Shown piece after piece: positions 17,857-25,885 of a stretch of DNA of 64,000 nt (position 1 is the first letter of the stretch; each line of letters starts with the position of its first letter). Where the stretch lies: positions 397,501 through 461,500 of the forward strand of contig NZ_CP061813.1 in assembly GCF_014784055.1 (NCBI RefSeq). Reading direction: 5' to 3'. Made by a program: the position numbers and the translations under genes. The notes below the pieces were generated by a model. The model saw only the letters and a list, made by a program, of their open reading frames with translations, was not told the DNA's origin and did no database searches. Source of the stretch: Polaribacter haliotis. Lineage in GTDB: Bacteria > Bacteroidota > Bacteroidia > Flavobacteriales > Flavobacteriaceae.

Positions 17857-18621
17857 TTACTTTATTTTAGTAAACGGAATTTTATTTTCAAACGCATTTG
17901 TAATAAAATTGTCCTTTAAACCATTTACAATCCAAGTTTCTATATTTGCTTTTTTTGCAACTGCAACAGCTTCAATTTTAGATTCCATTCCCCCAGTTCC
18001 CAAAGAAGATTTAGAATTGACAACCTCTTTTCTTAAGTCTTCAAAATTTGATACTATTTCTATCGTTTTTGGTGCATTATTTTTGATGGATTCTTTTGTG
18101 TAAATTCCATCTGTATTTGTAGCAATTACTAATAAATCTACCTCTAATAAAGACGCTGTTAATGCGGCTAATTTATCGTTATCACCAAATTTTATTTCAT
18201 CTGTAGCAACTGTATCATTTTCGTTGATAATAGGTATATAGTTATTGCTCACTAAAACATTAATTGTATTTACAATATTTGTTTTACTTTCTTGTTTTTC
18301 AAAATCTGAATAGGAGAGAAGGCATTGAGAAGTTAACAAACCATATTCTCTAAAAATTTCTTGATAAATTCTAATTAAATGTGGCTGACCAATAGATGCC
18401 AAAGCTTGTTTTACAAAAACTTCTTCGTGTTTACTTTCTAATTTTACAAACTGTTTCGCAACTGCAATTGCACCAGAACTTACAATAACAAACTCACAAG
18501 AATCTTTTAATTTTGCAATCTGATTTGCAATATCTTCAATTTTCCCTCTTGAAATATTATTGGTTTCTTTTGTTAAAGTATTAGAACCAACTTTTAGTAA
18601 AATTCTTTTCTTTTTTTGCAT
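17857..18621 (-). CDS. proB: Glutamate 5-kinase (short form without PUA domain)
   Basis: 254 residues with only the amino-acid kinase domain; the PUA domain of the 367-residue E. coli enzyme is absent, as in other short ProB proteins. Motifs: LLKVGSNTLTKE at the N-terminus, VSSGAIAVAKQ, NENDTVATDEIKFGDNDKL and SSLGTGGMESKIEA. It makes glutamyl 5-phosphate for proline. Loss of PUA can alter proline feedback. It is embedded in the arginine operon with proA and proC, so glutamate-to-proline and glutamate-to-arginine routes share one transcript. Confidence 0.94.
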   Translation of the reverse strand: MQKKKRILLKVGSNTLTKETNNISRGKIEDIANQIAKLKDSCEFVIVSSGAIAVAKQFVKLESKHEEVFVKQALASIGQPHLIRIYQEIFREYGLLTSQCLLSYSDFEKQESKTNIVNTINVLVSNNYIPIINENDTVATDEIKFGDNDKLAALTASLLEVDLLVIATNTDGIYTKESIKNNAPKTIEIVSNFEDLRKEVVNSKSSLGTGGMESKIEAVAVAKKANIETWIVNGLKDNFITNAFENKIPFTKIK

Positions 18622-18632
18622 TGTATTTATTT

Positions 18633-18691
18633 TTTTCTCACAAAGTCACATAGCTTTTGACTGCCAACTGCCGACTGAAAAACTGCTAACT
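18633..18691. repeat. Phrase-like 7-bp periodic repeat in the proA-proB gap
   Basis: CACAAAGTCACATAG is followed by a tract of 7-bp units (CTGCCAA CTGCCGA CTGAAAA) that runs to the proA stop codon; the TAG itself lies in the last unit. The same vocabulary appears at 19887, 35970, 48890 and 61280. Confidence 0.6.
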
Positions 18692-19886
18692 ATTTTCTTA
18701 TTTGTCCATTTCCAAAAATGTACCATTTATTAGTTACCAAATGTTGCAAACCAATTGGGCCACGTTGGTGTAATTTATCTGTACTTATTGCTAATTCGCC
18801 ACCCAAACCTAATTGACCACCATCTGTAAATCTTGTGGAAGCATTATGATAAACTGCAGCAGTATCTACATTTTCCATAAATAATTTTGCTTCAATTTCA
18901 TTTTTTGTAATAATCGCAGAAGAATGTCCACCAGAATAATTGTTAATCATTTCTATAGCTTTTTCTGTGGAAGAAATTTCTCCAACTACAATTTTATAAT
19001 CTAAAAATTCTTCAGACCAAACTGCATCAGAATCTATGACATTTAAATTGTGATTTCCTGCAACAATTTCATCCCCTAAAACTTCAATTTTAACTTCTTT
19101 TAATTTTGAAATTAAGGTTTTTATAAAATTGTCTTTATTTGGAAGATTTTTATCAATTAAAACCTTATCTACAGCATTACAAGCAGATATTTTACTTTTT
19201 CCATTGATAATAACATCAATAGCAATTTGTAAATCTGCTTCCTTTTGAACATAGACAAAGTTATTTCCACGTCCGCTAATAATTACAGGACAAGTTGCAT
19301 GTTGTTTAACAAAAGCAATTAATTTTTCGCCACCTCTTGGCACAATTAAATCTAATTTTTGCGAAGGGTTTTCTAAAAAAGCTTGTGTTTCTATTCTGTT
19401 AAACTGTAAATATTCTACCCAGTCTTTTGAAGCATTGTGTGTTTCTAATGCCTTGTGCCAAAGCTCAACTATTTTTAAATTGGAATTTAAAGACTCTTTT
19501 CCGCCTTTTAAAAGAATTTTATTTCCAGATTTAAATGCAATTCCTGCAGCTTCTACAGTTACATCTGGTCTCGATTCATAAATGATTAAAACAGTTCCAA
19601 AAGAAGCAGTTTTATTATAAACCTGCATGCCATTATCATGTTTAAAACTAAAACGTTCTACACCAACAGGATCTTCTTGAGAAGCCAAATGTTTAGCAGC
19701 AGTAATCATTTCGTTTACTTTTGCATCATCTGCTTTTAAACGATCAAACATAGAAATATCATTACCATTATAAGCGTCTAAATCTTTTTTATTGATGCTG
19801 ATAATTGCTTCTCTTTCTTCGTCTAAAAGTGTTGCCATTGTTAGCAATACTTTATTTCTTGTTTCTATGGAAAGTAATGTGTTCAT
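18690..19886 (-). CDS. proA: Glutamate-5-semialdehyde dehydrogenase
   Basis: 398 residues of the aldehyde dehydrogenase superfamily; it reduces glutamyl 5-phosphate to the semialdehyde with NADPH. The catalytic cysteine is in SACNAVDKVLI (about residue 235), preceded by VIINGKSKISACNA. The segment LIVPRGGEKLIAFV also fits the family. The usual length is about 415. The TAG stop merges into a phrase-like repeat, and another repeat precedes its ATG, so this cistron is framed by repeats within the operon. Confidence 0.95.
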   Translation of the reverse strand: MNTLLSIETRNKVLLTMATLLDEEREAIISINKKDLDAYNGNDISMFDRLKADDAKVNEMITAAKHLASQEDPVGVERFSFKHDNGMQVYNKTASFGTVLIIYESRPDVTVEAAGIAFKSGNKILLKGGKESLNSNLKIVELWHKALETHNASKDWVEYLQFNRIETQAFLENPSQKLDLIVPRGGEKLIAFVKQHATCPVIISGRGNNFVYVQKEADLQIAIDVIINGKSKISACNAVDKVLIDKNLPNKDNFIKTLISKLKEVKIEVLGDEIVAGNHNLNVIDSDAVWSEEFLDYKIVVGEISSTEKAIEMINNYSGGHSSAIITKNEIEAKLFMENVDTAAVYHNASTRFTDGGQLGLGGELAISTDKLHQRGPIGLQHLVTNKWYIFGNGQIRK

Positions 19887-19976
19887 ATTTTCAGTATTCA
19901 GTTTACAGTAACAGTTTTCAGTTTCATTCTTGAAAAAAAAACTTTGCGAAAATTCTTTGCGTCTCTGCGTTTAATT
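19887..19976. repeat. Phrase-like periodic repeat in the argD-proA gap
   Basis: Units TCAGTAT, TCAGTTT, ACAGTAA, TCAGTTT are followed by a CTTTGCG-type tract (ACTTTGCGAA, TTCTTTGCG, TCTCTGCG). The tract fills the gap from the proA ATG to the argD stop. The order and pairing of both tracts recur at 61280-61440. Confidence 0.6.
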
Positions 19977-21107
19977 TTAAGAATTCAATTCACTTTTTAA
20001 AGCTTCAAAAAACACATCAATATGTTTTTTCTGAACTGTTAAAGAAGGTAAAATTCTAATTAAATTAGGGTTTTTTGCGCTTCCAGTAAATATTTTATGA
20101 TTATAAATCAGGTTTTTACGCAATTCTGCAATCGGAAAATCAAATTCCAAACCTAACATTAATCCTCTTCCTTTTAAATTTTTTAATTGTGGAATTTCCT
20201 TTGACTTTTCAATAAAATATGTTGAAATATCTTTCACATTTTCCATCAATTTCTCTTCTTTAATTACATCTAAAACCGTTAAAGTAGCAGCACAAGCCAA
20301 GTGATTTCCTCCAAAAGTGGTTCCTAACAAACCAAAAGAAGCTTTAATAGAAGGATGAATTAAAATTCCACCCACAGGAAAACCATTTCCCATTCCTTTA
20401 GCAATCGAAATAATATCTGGAGTTACATTAAATTTTTGAAAAGCGAAAAAATCACCAGTTCTACCAAAACCAGACTGAACTTCATCCGCAATAAAACAAG
20501 TATTATATTTCTTACATAATTTATCTGCAGTTTCATAAAATGCAGTAGTGCTTTCGTCTAAACCTCCAACACCTTGTATAAATTCTATAATAACAGCACA
20601 TACATCGTTTTTTGCCAATGCTTTTTCCAAACCAACTAAATCGCCTAATTCTAAAATTTCGACTTCTTGTTGTGCGTTTATTGGCGCAATAATTTTTGGA
20701 TTGTCAGTTGCAGCAACAGCCGCAGAAGTTCTTCCGTGAAAACCATTTTTAAACGCAATAACTTTCTTTTTATCAGTATGAAAAGAAGCTAATTTTAAAG
20801 CGTTTTCATTAGCTTCAGCACCAGAATTGCATAAAAATAACTCGTAGTCTTTGCAACCAGAAATTTCTTCTAATTTGTTCGCCAATTCAACTTGCATCGG
20901 ATTCTGAATAGAATTACTATAAAATCCCATCTTTGCAACTTGGTCACTAATATTTTTTACATATTTTGGGTGAGAATGTCCAATAGAAATTACAGCATGT
21001 CCACCATATAAATCTAAATATTCGGTATTATTTTCATCGTAAACATACACATCTTTTGCCTTTACAGGAGTGATGTCGAACAACGGATATACATTAAATA
21101 AGCTCAT
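19977..21107 (-). CDS. argD: N-acyl-ornithine aminotransferase (ArgD family)
   Basis: 376 residues, class III PLP aminotransferase. Motifs: FLCNSGAEANENALKLA, FHGRTSAAVAAT, FIADEVQSGFGRTG and the PLP lysine in SIAKGMGNGFPVGG (about residue 235). It converts N-acylglutamate semialdehyde and glutamate to N-acylornithine. Its start overlaps the proC stop by one base, showing coupling. It may also serve ornithine-to-proline exchange, but that cannot be judged from sequence. Confidence 0.94.
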   Translation of the reverse strand: MSLFNVYPLFDITPVKAKDVYVYDENNTEYLDLYGGHAVISIGHSHPKYVKNISDQVAKMGFYSNSIQNPMQVELANKLEEISGCKDYELFLCNSGAEANENALKLASFHTDKKKVIAFKNGFHGRTSAAVAATDNPKIIAPINAQQEVEILELGDLVGLEKALAKNDVCAVIIEFIQGVGGLDESTTAFYETADKLCKKYNTCFIADEVQSGFGRTGDFFAFQKFNVTPDIISIAKGMGNGFPVGGILIHPSIKASFGLLGTTFGGNHLACAATLTVLDVIKEEKLMENVKDISTYFIEKSKEIPQLKNLKGRGLMLGLEFDFPIAELRKNLIYNHKIFTGSAKNPNLIRILPSLTVQKKHIDVFFEALKSELNS

Positions 21108-21907
21108 TATATTTGTTCTTTTTTAATATTACTAATTTTATTAAAAGAAGCCACCATTCCTTGAATTAATGAAGAACTCAAACCTTTATGTTCCATTTCA
21201 TTTAAACCTGTAATTGTACAACCTTTTGGAGTTGTAACTCGGTCTATTTCTTCTTCTGGATGATTTCCATTTGTAATTAATAAATTCGCAGCACCTTCAC
21301 TGGTAAACATTGCCAATTCTTGTGCTTCTTTTGCATCGAAACCTAACTGAATTGCAGCTTGAGTTGTCGCACGAATTAAACGCATCCAAAAAGCAATTCC
21401 ACTTGCGCAAACCACAGTTGCAGCTTGCATTTGAGCTTCAGGAATTACTAAAGAATGTCCTAATCTGTTAAAAATTGCTTCTGCTAATTGAACTCTCTTT
21501 TTCCCTTGCGTATTAGAACAAATACACGTCATCGATTTCCCAACAGCAATTGCTGTATTTGGCATTGCTCTAATAATAAATTTATCTGCACCAATTTCTT
21601 CCTCAATTTTAGGAATTACAAAACCAGTAATTGTAGAAACAATCGTGTGTTTTTCTGTCAATAATGGTTTAATATCATTTAAAATCTTCTCAAAATGAGC
21701 AGGTTGAACCGCGAAAATTAAAATGTCAGAATTTTTTACAGCTTCCTGATTGTCAGTTGTTAAGAATATATTTTTGTAACCATCTAAATCTTCAAGTTCC
21801 TCTAAATTCCTTTTGGTCAAGTACAAAGATGTAATTGCGTTGTTGGTAATTAAACCTTTCGCAATAGATTTTCCTAAATTCCCTGTTCCTATGATTGCTA
21901 TTTTCAT
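21107..21907 (-). CDS. proC: Pyrroline-5-carboxylate reductase
   Basis: 266 residues. The N-terminal Rossmann motif is IAIIGTGNLGKSIAKGL; the C-terminal signature spans RVTTPKGCTITGLNEM (about 225-240), matching the family pattern TPGGxTxxGL with Lys in place of one Gly. The enzyme reduces pyrroline-5-carboxylate to proline. It shares one base with argD downstream; upstream, a 131-bp gap to argC is filled by a long inverted repeat. Confidence 0.95.
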   Translation of the reverse strand: MKIAIIGTGNLGKSIAKGLITNNAITSLYLTKRNLEELEDLDGYKNIFLTTDNQEAVKNSDILIFAVQPAHFEKILNDIKPLLTEKHTIVSTITGFVIPKIEEEIGADKFIIRAMPNTAIAVGKSMTCICSNTQGKKRVQLAEAIFNRLGHSLVIPEAQMQAATVVCASGIAFWMRLIRATTQAAIQLGFDAKEAQELAMFTSEGAANLLITNGNHPEEEIDRVTTPKGCTITGLNEMEHKGLSSSLIQGMVASFNKISNIKKEQI

Positions 21908-21921
21908 AATATTATATTTTT

Positions 21922-22034
21922 AGCCTACCCTAACCCTTCCAAAGGAAGGGAACACTTACTCTTGCGATTAAACTCTTAAAAATATTTTCACAAGAGTAAG
22001 AGTTCCTCCCTTTTGGGGAGGTTAGGAGGGGCTT
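21922..22034. repeat. Long G+C-richer inverted repeat in the argC-proC gap
   Basis: The left arm AGCCTACCCTAACCC...CCAAAGGAAGGGAAC and the right arm GTTCCTCCC...GGGGAGGTTAGGAGGGGC are imperfect inverted repeats, with inner arms CTTACTCTTG / CAAGAGTAAG. The G+C-rich arms stand out from the surroundings. This resembles dispersed flavobacterial elements of the CCCTAACCCTCCC type. It contains no reading frame and would form a long hairpin in the operon mRNA. Confidence 0.75.
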
Positions 22035-22038
22035 TTGT

Positions 22039-23016
22039 TTAAAAATAATTCGCTTTTAAATTAATTCCTGTTGTTTCCTCGAAACCAAACATTAAGTTCA
22101 TATTCTGAATTGCCTGACCAGAAGCTCCTTTTAGTAAATTATCAATCGTACTTGTAATCAATAATTTGTTGTGGTATTTCATTAAGTGAATCAGACATTT
22201 GTTGGTGTTTACTACTTGTTTCATATGAATTTCATCATCAGAAACAAATGTAAAAGCAGCATCTTTATAAAATTCTTTATAGATTTTTTTTGCGTCATCT
22301 ACACTTCCATCATATTTTGTGTAAACCGTGGCAAATATTCCTCTTGAGAAATTTCCTCTATTTGGAATAAAAATAACATCATCATTATAATCGCTTTGTA
22401 ATTGATTGATTGTTTGGTTTATTTCTCCCAAATGTTGATGTGTAAATGCTTTATAATGCGAAAAATTATTATCTCTATACGTAAAATGCGTAGTTGCAGA
22501 TAATGAAGTTCCTGCACCAGTTGCACCAGTTACAGCATTAATATGAATGTCTTTTTTCAACAATCCGTTTTCTGCTAAAGGTAAAACAGCTAATTGCAAA
22601 GCCGTTGCAAAACAACCAGGATTTGCAATATATTTAGCCGATTTTATCGCTTCTTTTTGCAATTCTGGTAAACCATAAATAAATTCTTTTCCTTCGAAAT
22701 TCATATCAGCAATCAATCTAAAATCGTTACTTAAATCGATGATTTTTGTACTTTCAGAAAAAGAATTTTTCTCTAAAAACGCTTTTGAATTTCCATGACC
22801 TAAACACAAGAATAAAACATCAACATTTTTATTAATTTCCGAAGAAAAAACAATTTCTGTGCTTCCAATTAAATCTTGATGCACTTTATATAATTTATTG
22901 CCAGCATTTGAGGTGCTAAAAACAAAATTGATATTTGTTTCAGGATGATTCAATAATAACCTTATTAATTCACCAGCTGTATAACCTGCACCACCAATAA
23001 TTCCTACTTCTAACAT
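22039..23016 (-). CDS. argC: N-acyl-gamma-glutamyl-phosphate reductase
   Basis: 325 residues. An NADPH-binding N-terminus (VGIIGGAGYTAGELIRLL) and the active-site cysteine in NPGCFATALQLAVLPL (about residue 133) identify ArgC. The later segments HQHLGEINQTI and NRGNFSRGIFATVYT also match. The product is the semialdehyde used by ArgD. It starts 2 bp after the argG stop codon. Confidence 0.95.
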   Translation of the reverse strand: MLEVGIIGGAGYTAGELIRLLLNHPETNINFVFSTSNAGNKLYKVHQDLIGSTEIVFSSEINKNVDVLFLCLGHGNSKAFLEKNSFSESTKIIDLSNDFRLIADMNFEGKEFIYGLPELQKEAIKSAKYIANPGCFATALQLAVLPLAENGLLKKDIHINAVTGATGAGTSLSATTHFTYRDNNFSHYKAFTHQHLGEINQTINQLQSDYNDDVIFIPNRGNFSRGIFATVYTKYDGSVDDAKKIYKEFYKDAAFTFVSDDEIHMKQVVNTNKCLIHLMKYHNKLLITSTIDNLLKGASGQAIQNMNLMFGFEETTGINLKANYF

Positions 23017-23018
23017 CC

Positions 23019-24194
23019 TTATTTATTTACTTGTTGATAAATCTTATTCTGATTTCCTAAAATTTTGATAAATCCTTTTGCGTCATCTGCAGTCCAAGCT
23101 TTGTTTTCTTCACCATACGTACTAAATGCGCTCGACATTAAATCGTGATTAGAAACAATTCCATCTAAAGAAAAATGATATGGTTTTAAAGTAACTACCA
23201 CATTTCCAGAAACCATTTTTTGAGAACTTTGTAAAAAAGCTTCAGTATCTCTCATCACAGGATCTAAATATTGACCTTCATGCAAATGCATTCCGTAAAA
23301 ACTCGATAAATATTCTTTGTGCTGTAATTGCCACTTTGTAAGCGTATGTTTTTCTAATAAATGATGCGCTTTAACTGTAATTATAGCAGCAGCAGCTTCA
23401 AAACCAACTCTTCCTTTTGTACCAACAATAGTATCTCCAACATGAATATCTCTACCAATTGCATATTTTGATGCAATTTCATTTAGATTTTCAATATTTA
23501 TTTCTGGTTTATTTTCTTCACCATTTAAAGCTACAAATTCTCCGTTTTTAAAAGTAATTGTAACTTTTTCTTCTCCGTTTTTTTCTAATTGAGAAGGGTA
23601 TGCTTCACTTGGCAAAGGTTTTTCTGATTTTAAAGTTTCAACTCCACCAACACTTGTTCCCCAAAGTCCTTTATTTACAGAATACTTCGATTTTTCCCAA
23701 GGCATATCAATACCTTCAGATTTTAAATAATCTATTTCTTCTTGTCTTGTTAATTTTCCATCTCTAATTGGCGTAATAATTTTAATTCCAGGAGCCAATG
23801 TTTGAAAAATCATATCGAAACGAACTTGGTCGTTTCCTGCACCAGTACTTCCATGAGCGATATATTCTGCATTTATACTTTTTGCGTATTCTATAATTTC
23901 TATGGCTTGTATAATTCTTTCAGCACTTACTGATAAAGGATATGTTGCATTTTTTAATACATTTCCAAAAATTAAATATTTTACTACTTTGTTGTAGAAA
24001 GTTGCAACAGCATCAATATTTTTATAAGTAGAAACGCCCATTTTATAAGCATTACTTTCTATATTTTTTATTTCTTCATCAGAAAAACCACCTGTATTTA
24101 CGCTAACTGCATGTACATCGTATTCTTTTGATAAACTTACTGCACAATATGAAGTATCTAAACCACCACTATAAGCAATTACTAATTTTTTCAT
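23019..24194 (-). CDS. argG: Argininosuccinate synthase
   Basis: 391 residues of the PP-loop ATP pyrophosphatase family. The N-terminal AYSGGLDTSYC motif binds ATP; YIAHGSTGAGNDQVRFD is also conserved. It joins citrulline and aspartate. The gene is placed second in the operon, 5 bp after the GNAT gene, so the order of genes does not follow the pathway order. Length is near the normal 400. Confidence 0.95.
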   Translation of the reverse strand: MKKLVIAYSGGLDTSYCAVSLSKEYDVHAVSVNTGGFSDEEIKNIESNAYKMGVSTYKNIDAVATFYNKVVKYLIFGNVLKNATYPLSVSAERIIQAIEIIEYAKSINAEYIAHGSTGAGNDQVRFDMIFQTLAPGIKIITPIRDGKLTRQEEIDYLKSEGIDMPWEKSKYSVNKGLWGTSVGGVETLKSEKPLPSEAYPSQLEKNGEEKVTITFKNGEFVALNGEENKPEINIENLNEIASKYAIGRDIHVGDTIVGTKGRVGFEAAAAIITVKAHHLLEKHTLTKWQLQHKEYLSSFYGMHLHEGQYLDPVMRDTEAFLQSSQKMVSGNVVVTLKPYHFSLDGIVSNHDLMSSAFSTYGEENKAWTADDAKGFIKILGNQNKIYQQVNK

Positions 24195-24199
24195 CTTAA

Positions 24200-24817
24200 T
24201 TATTTTTTATCTTTTTTTAAAAACAAGTTTTGTCTAAAATTCTTTATTCTTTCAAATCGGTTTTTTTTAACCTCTTTAGATTCTTCTTTTATTTCTTTCT
24301 TTGGATCGTACAACATTCCTGTACACAAACACATTTTTTGTTCTGTTCTTGTTAAAACATCGTAATTTTTACAAGTTTGGCAACCTTTCCAGAAAGATTG
24401 GTCGTCTGTAAGTTCCGAGAAAGTAACAGGTTTGTAGCCTAAATCGCTATTTAGTTTCATAACCGCTAAACCAGTTGTAATACTAAAGATTTTTGAGTCT
24501 GGAAATTTTGTTCTTGAATGTTCAAAAACGACTTGTTTTATCTTTTTTGCTAAACCCAAATTTCTGAAATCTGGATGTACAATTAAACCAGAATTGGCAA
24601 CGAATTTTCCATGTCCCCAAGCTTCTATATAACAGAAACCTGCAAATTTATCGCCATCTAAAGCAATAACTGCGTTTCCATTTTCCATTTTGGTTGTAAT
24701 GTATTCTGGCTTACGTTTGGCAATTCCTGTTCCTCTAACTTTAGAAGCTTCTTCTATAGTTTTACAGATAGTTTCTGCGTAAATACTATGAGATTTGTTT
24801 GCAATTACAATTTGCAT
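24200..24817 (-). CDS. GNAT acyltransferase heading the arg operon (candidate N-acylglutamate synthase)
   Basis: 205 residues. The GNAT acyl-CoA fold is visible in NSGLIVHPDFRNLGLAKKIK (about residues 75-94), with the pyrophosphate-binding RNLGLA. The C-terminal part has a Cys-rich segment (CQTCKNYDV, then KMCLCTG). The operon encodes every later arginine step but no argA or argJ, so this gene is the natural candidate for acylating glutamate (with acetyl- or succinyl-CoA). It is the first cistron, 5 bp before argG. I recall genetic work linking a similarly placed Bacteroides gene to this step, but cannot verify it here. Confidence 0.78.
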   Translation of the reverse strand: MQIVIANKSHSIYAETICKTIEEASKVRGTGIAKRKPEYITTKMENGNAVIALDGDKFAGFCYIEAWGHGKFVANSGLIVHPDFRNLGLAKKIKQVVFEHSRTKFPDSKIFSITTGLAVMKLNSDLGYKPVTFSELTDDQSFWKGCQTCKNYDVLTRTEQKMCLCTGMLYDPKKEIKEESKEVKKNRFERIKNFRQNLFLKKDKK

Positions 24818-24897
24818 TGTATTGATGTTTTAATGTTAAATGTATTTGTTTTGTTGTTTTGAAATGCAGAATTGGACTCACCTAATTCCATAATTTT

Positions 24898-25008
24898 TTA
24901 AACACCCAAAGGGCGTGTAGAGAAAAAGCGGCGTACAAAAGTATTGTTATTAGAAGTAATAACTTGGTTTTGTTTGCTTTTGATGTTTGTTGTGTGATTG
25001 TAATACAT
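24898..25008 (-). CDS. Possible arginine leader peptide (36 aa)
   Basis: ATG at 25008 to TAA at 24898, ending TFVRRFFSTRPLGV. Three arginines in the last eleven residues are all CGC codons, although neighbouring genes use mainly AGA. The stop falls at a small hairpin (ACGCCC / GGGTGT) 80 bp upstream of the GNAT start. A leader whose translation stalls when charged tRNA-Arg is scarce would fit an arginine operon. Against it: no clear terminator follows, and the best -7 box lies inside the frame. Confidence 0.35.
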   Translation of the reverse strand: MYYNHTTNIKSKQNQVITSNNNTFVRRFFSTRPLGV

Positions 25009-25021
25009 GATAAAAAATAAA

Positions 25022-25097
25022 AATTATAGTTTCCTTTTTGCTAAATTTAAGAATTAGCGAATTTGACTGCGAAAGCGCAATCTGGGAACTATAGTAT
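25022..25097 (-). promoter_or_regulatory. Foldable inverted repeat upstream of arg operon (three-way junction candidate)
   Basis: On the minus strand, ATAGTTCC pairs with GGAAACTAT (one bulged A). Inside are two hairpins: TGCG-CTTT-CGCA and GCTAA / TTAGC. The closing stem is followed by a T-rich tract (ATTTTTATTTTTTAT). The layout resembles a structured mRNA leader, but I match it to no known riboswitch class; a small MITE is the alternative. Confidence 0.4.
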
Positions 25098-25434
25098 TTG
25101 TTTTATTTTTTGTTGTAAACATGGTGTAAATGTAAATTAATTTTTGATTCAATGGTTATAAATGAAGAGTTTTTATTAATTTTTATCAATCTGATAAAAA
25201 AAGAAGTTTATAATTATTGAATTTTTAGAAAAAGCTACTTTTTAGTAATTCATATTATTGATGTTCTTATCTAATTACTGAATATTTTAAACGAAAACAT
25301 CTTCATTTTAATAGAAAACTACAATTCAGCATAAAAAAATTACAGTTGGGTATTCTTTAATTTAAAAAACTGTGGTTGTGTTGCATCTTTGTACCATCAA
25401 TAACAATTAATAGGAACACTTAAACACAAATATT

Positions 25435-25851
25435 ATGAAATTTTTACTATCAATTTTAGTCGTAGCAATGTTATCAATTACAAATTCGATTACTGCTCAA
25501 AACACACAAACAATTACTGTAACTGTTGTAAATGCAACTTCAGATGCTGGGAAAATAGGATATGCATTATATACTAAAGACAATTTTATGGGGAAACCAA
25601 TTCAAGGTAAAAACGGTAAAATTGTAAATGGAAAGTCAACTATTGTTTTCGAAAATGTTCCTTCAGGAGAATATGCAGTTACTTGTTATCATGACAAAAA
25701 TAACAACGATAAAATGGATTTTTCTGCAAACAGAATGCCTTTAGAAGATTATGGTTCTTCTAATAACGTAATGGCTTTTGCGCCACCAAGTTTCGAAAAT
25801 GCAAAGTTTATGTTGAAAGATGAAGATTTAAAATTAGAAATTAAATTTTAA
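25435..25851 (+). CDS. DUF2141 secreted protein
   Basis: 138 residues. Signal peptide MKFLLSILVVAMLSITNS, cut near TAQNT; the mature part is a single DUF2141 domain (ITVTVVNATSDAGKIGYALY, then YAVTCYHDKNNNDKMD and DYGSSNN). The domain has an Ig-like fold and no established function; members are periplasmic or surface-exposed in Bacteroidota. It is 34 bp upstream of the sensor kinase gene on the same strand, so the kinase system may respond to or include it. Confidence 0.85.
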   Translation: MKFLLSILVVAMLSITNSITAQNTQTITVTVVNATSDAGKIGYALYTKDNFMGKPIQGKNGKIVNGKSTIVFENVPSGEYAVTCYHDKNNNDKMDFSANRMPLEDYGSSNNVMAFAPPSFENAKFMLKDEDLKLEIKF

Positions 25852-25885
25852 TATTTAACTTTATCAAACTTAATAAAAGATAAAA

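Larger units (their letters stand above)
24818..25434. other. 617-bp intergenic region between divergent arg operon and DUF2141 gene
   Basis: It holds, from left to right: a short 80-bp leader, a possible 36-codon leader peptide on the minus strand (24898-25008), a foldable inverted repeat (25022-25097), and about 330 bp of A+T-rich sequence without recognised features before the DUF2141 ATG. A minus-strand TACTTTTG box (24936-24943) matches a -7 element but lies inside the possible leader peptide frame. Confidence 0.6.

Noticed and set aside
24936..24943. TACTTTTG as the sole promoter of the arg operon
   Set aside because: It fits the -7 consensus but lacks a -33 TTTG and lies inside a possible leader peptide; kept only as an alternative.
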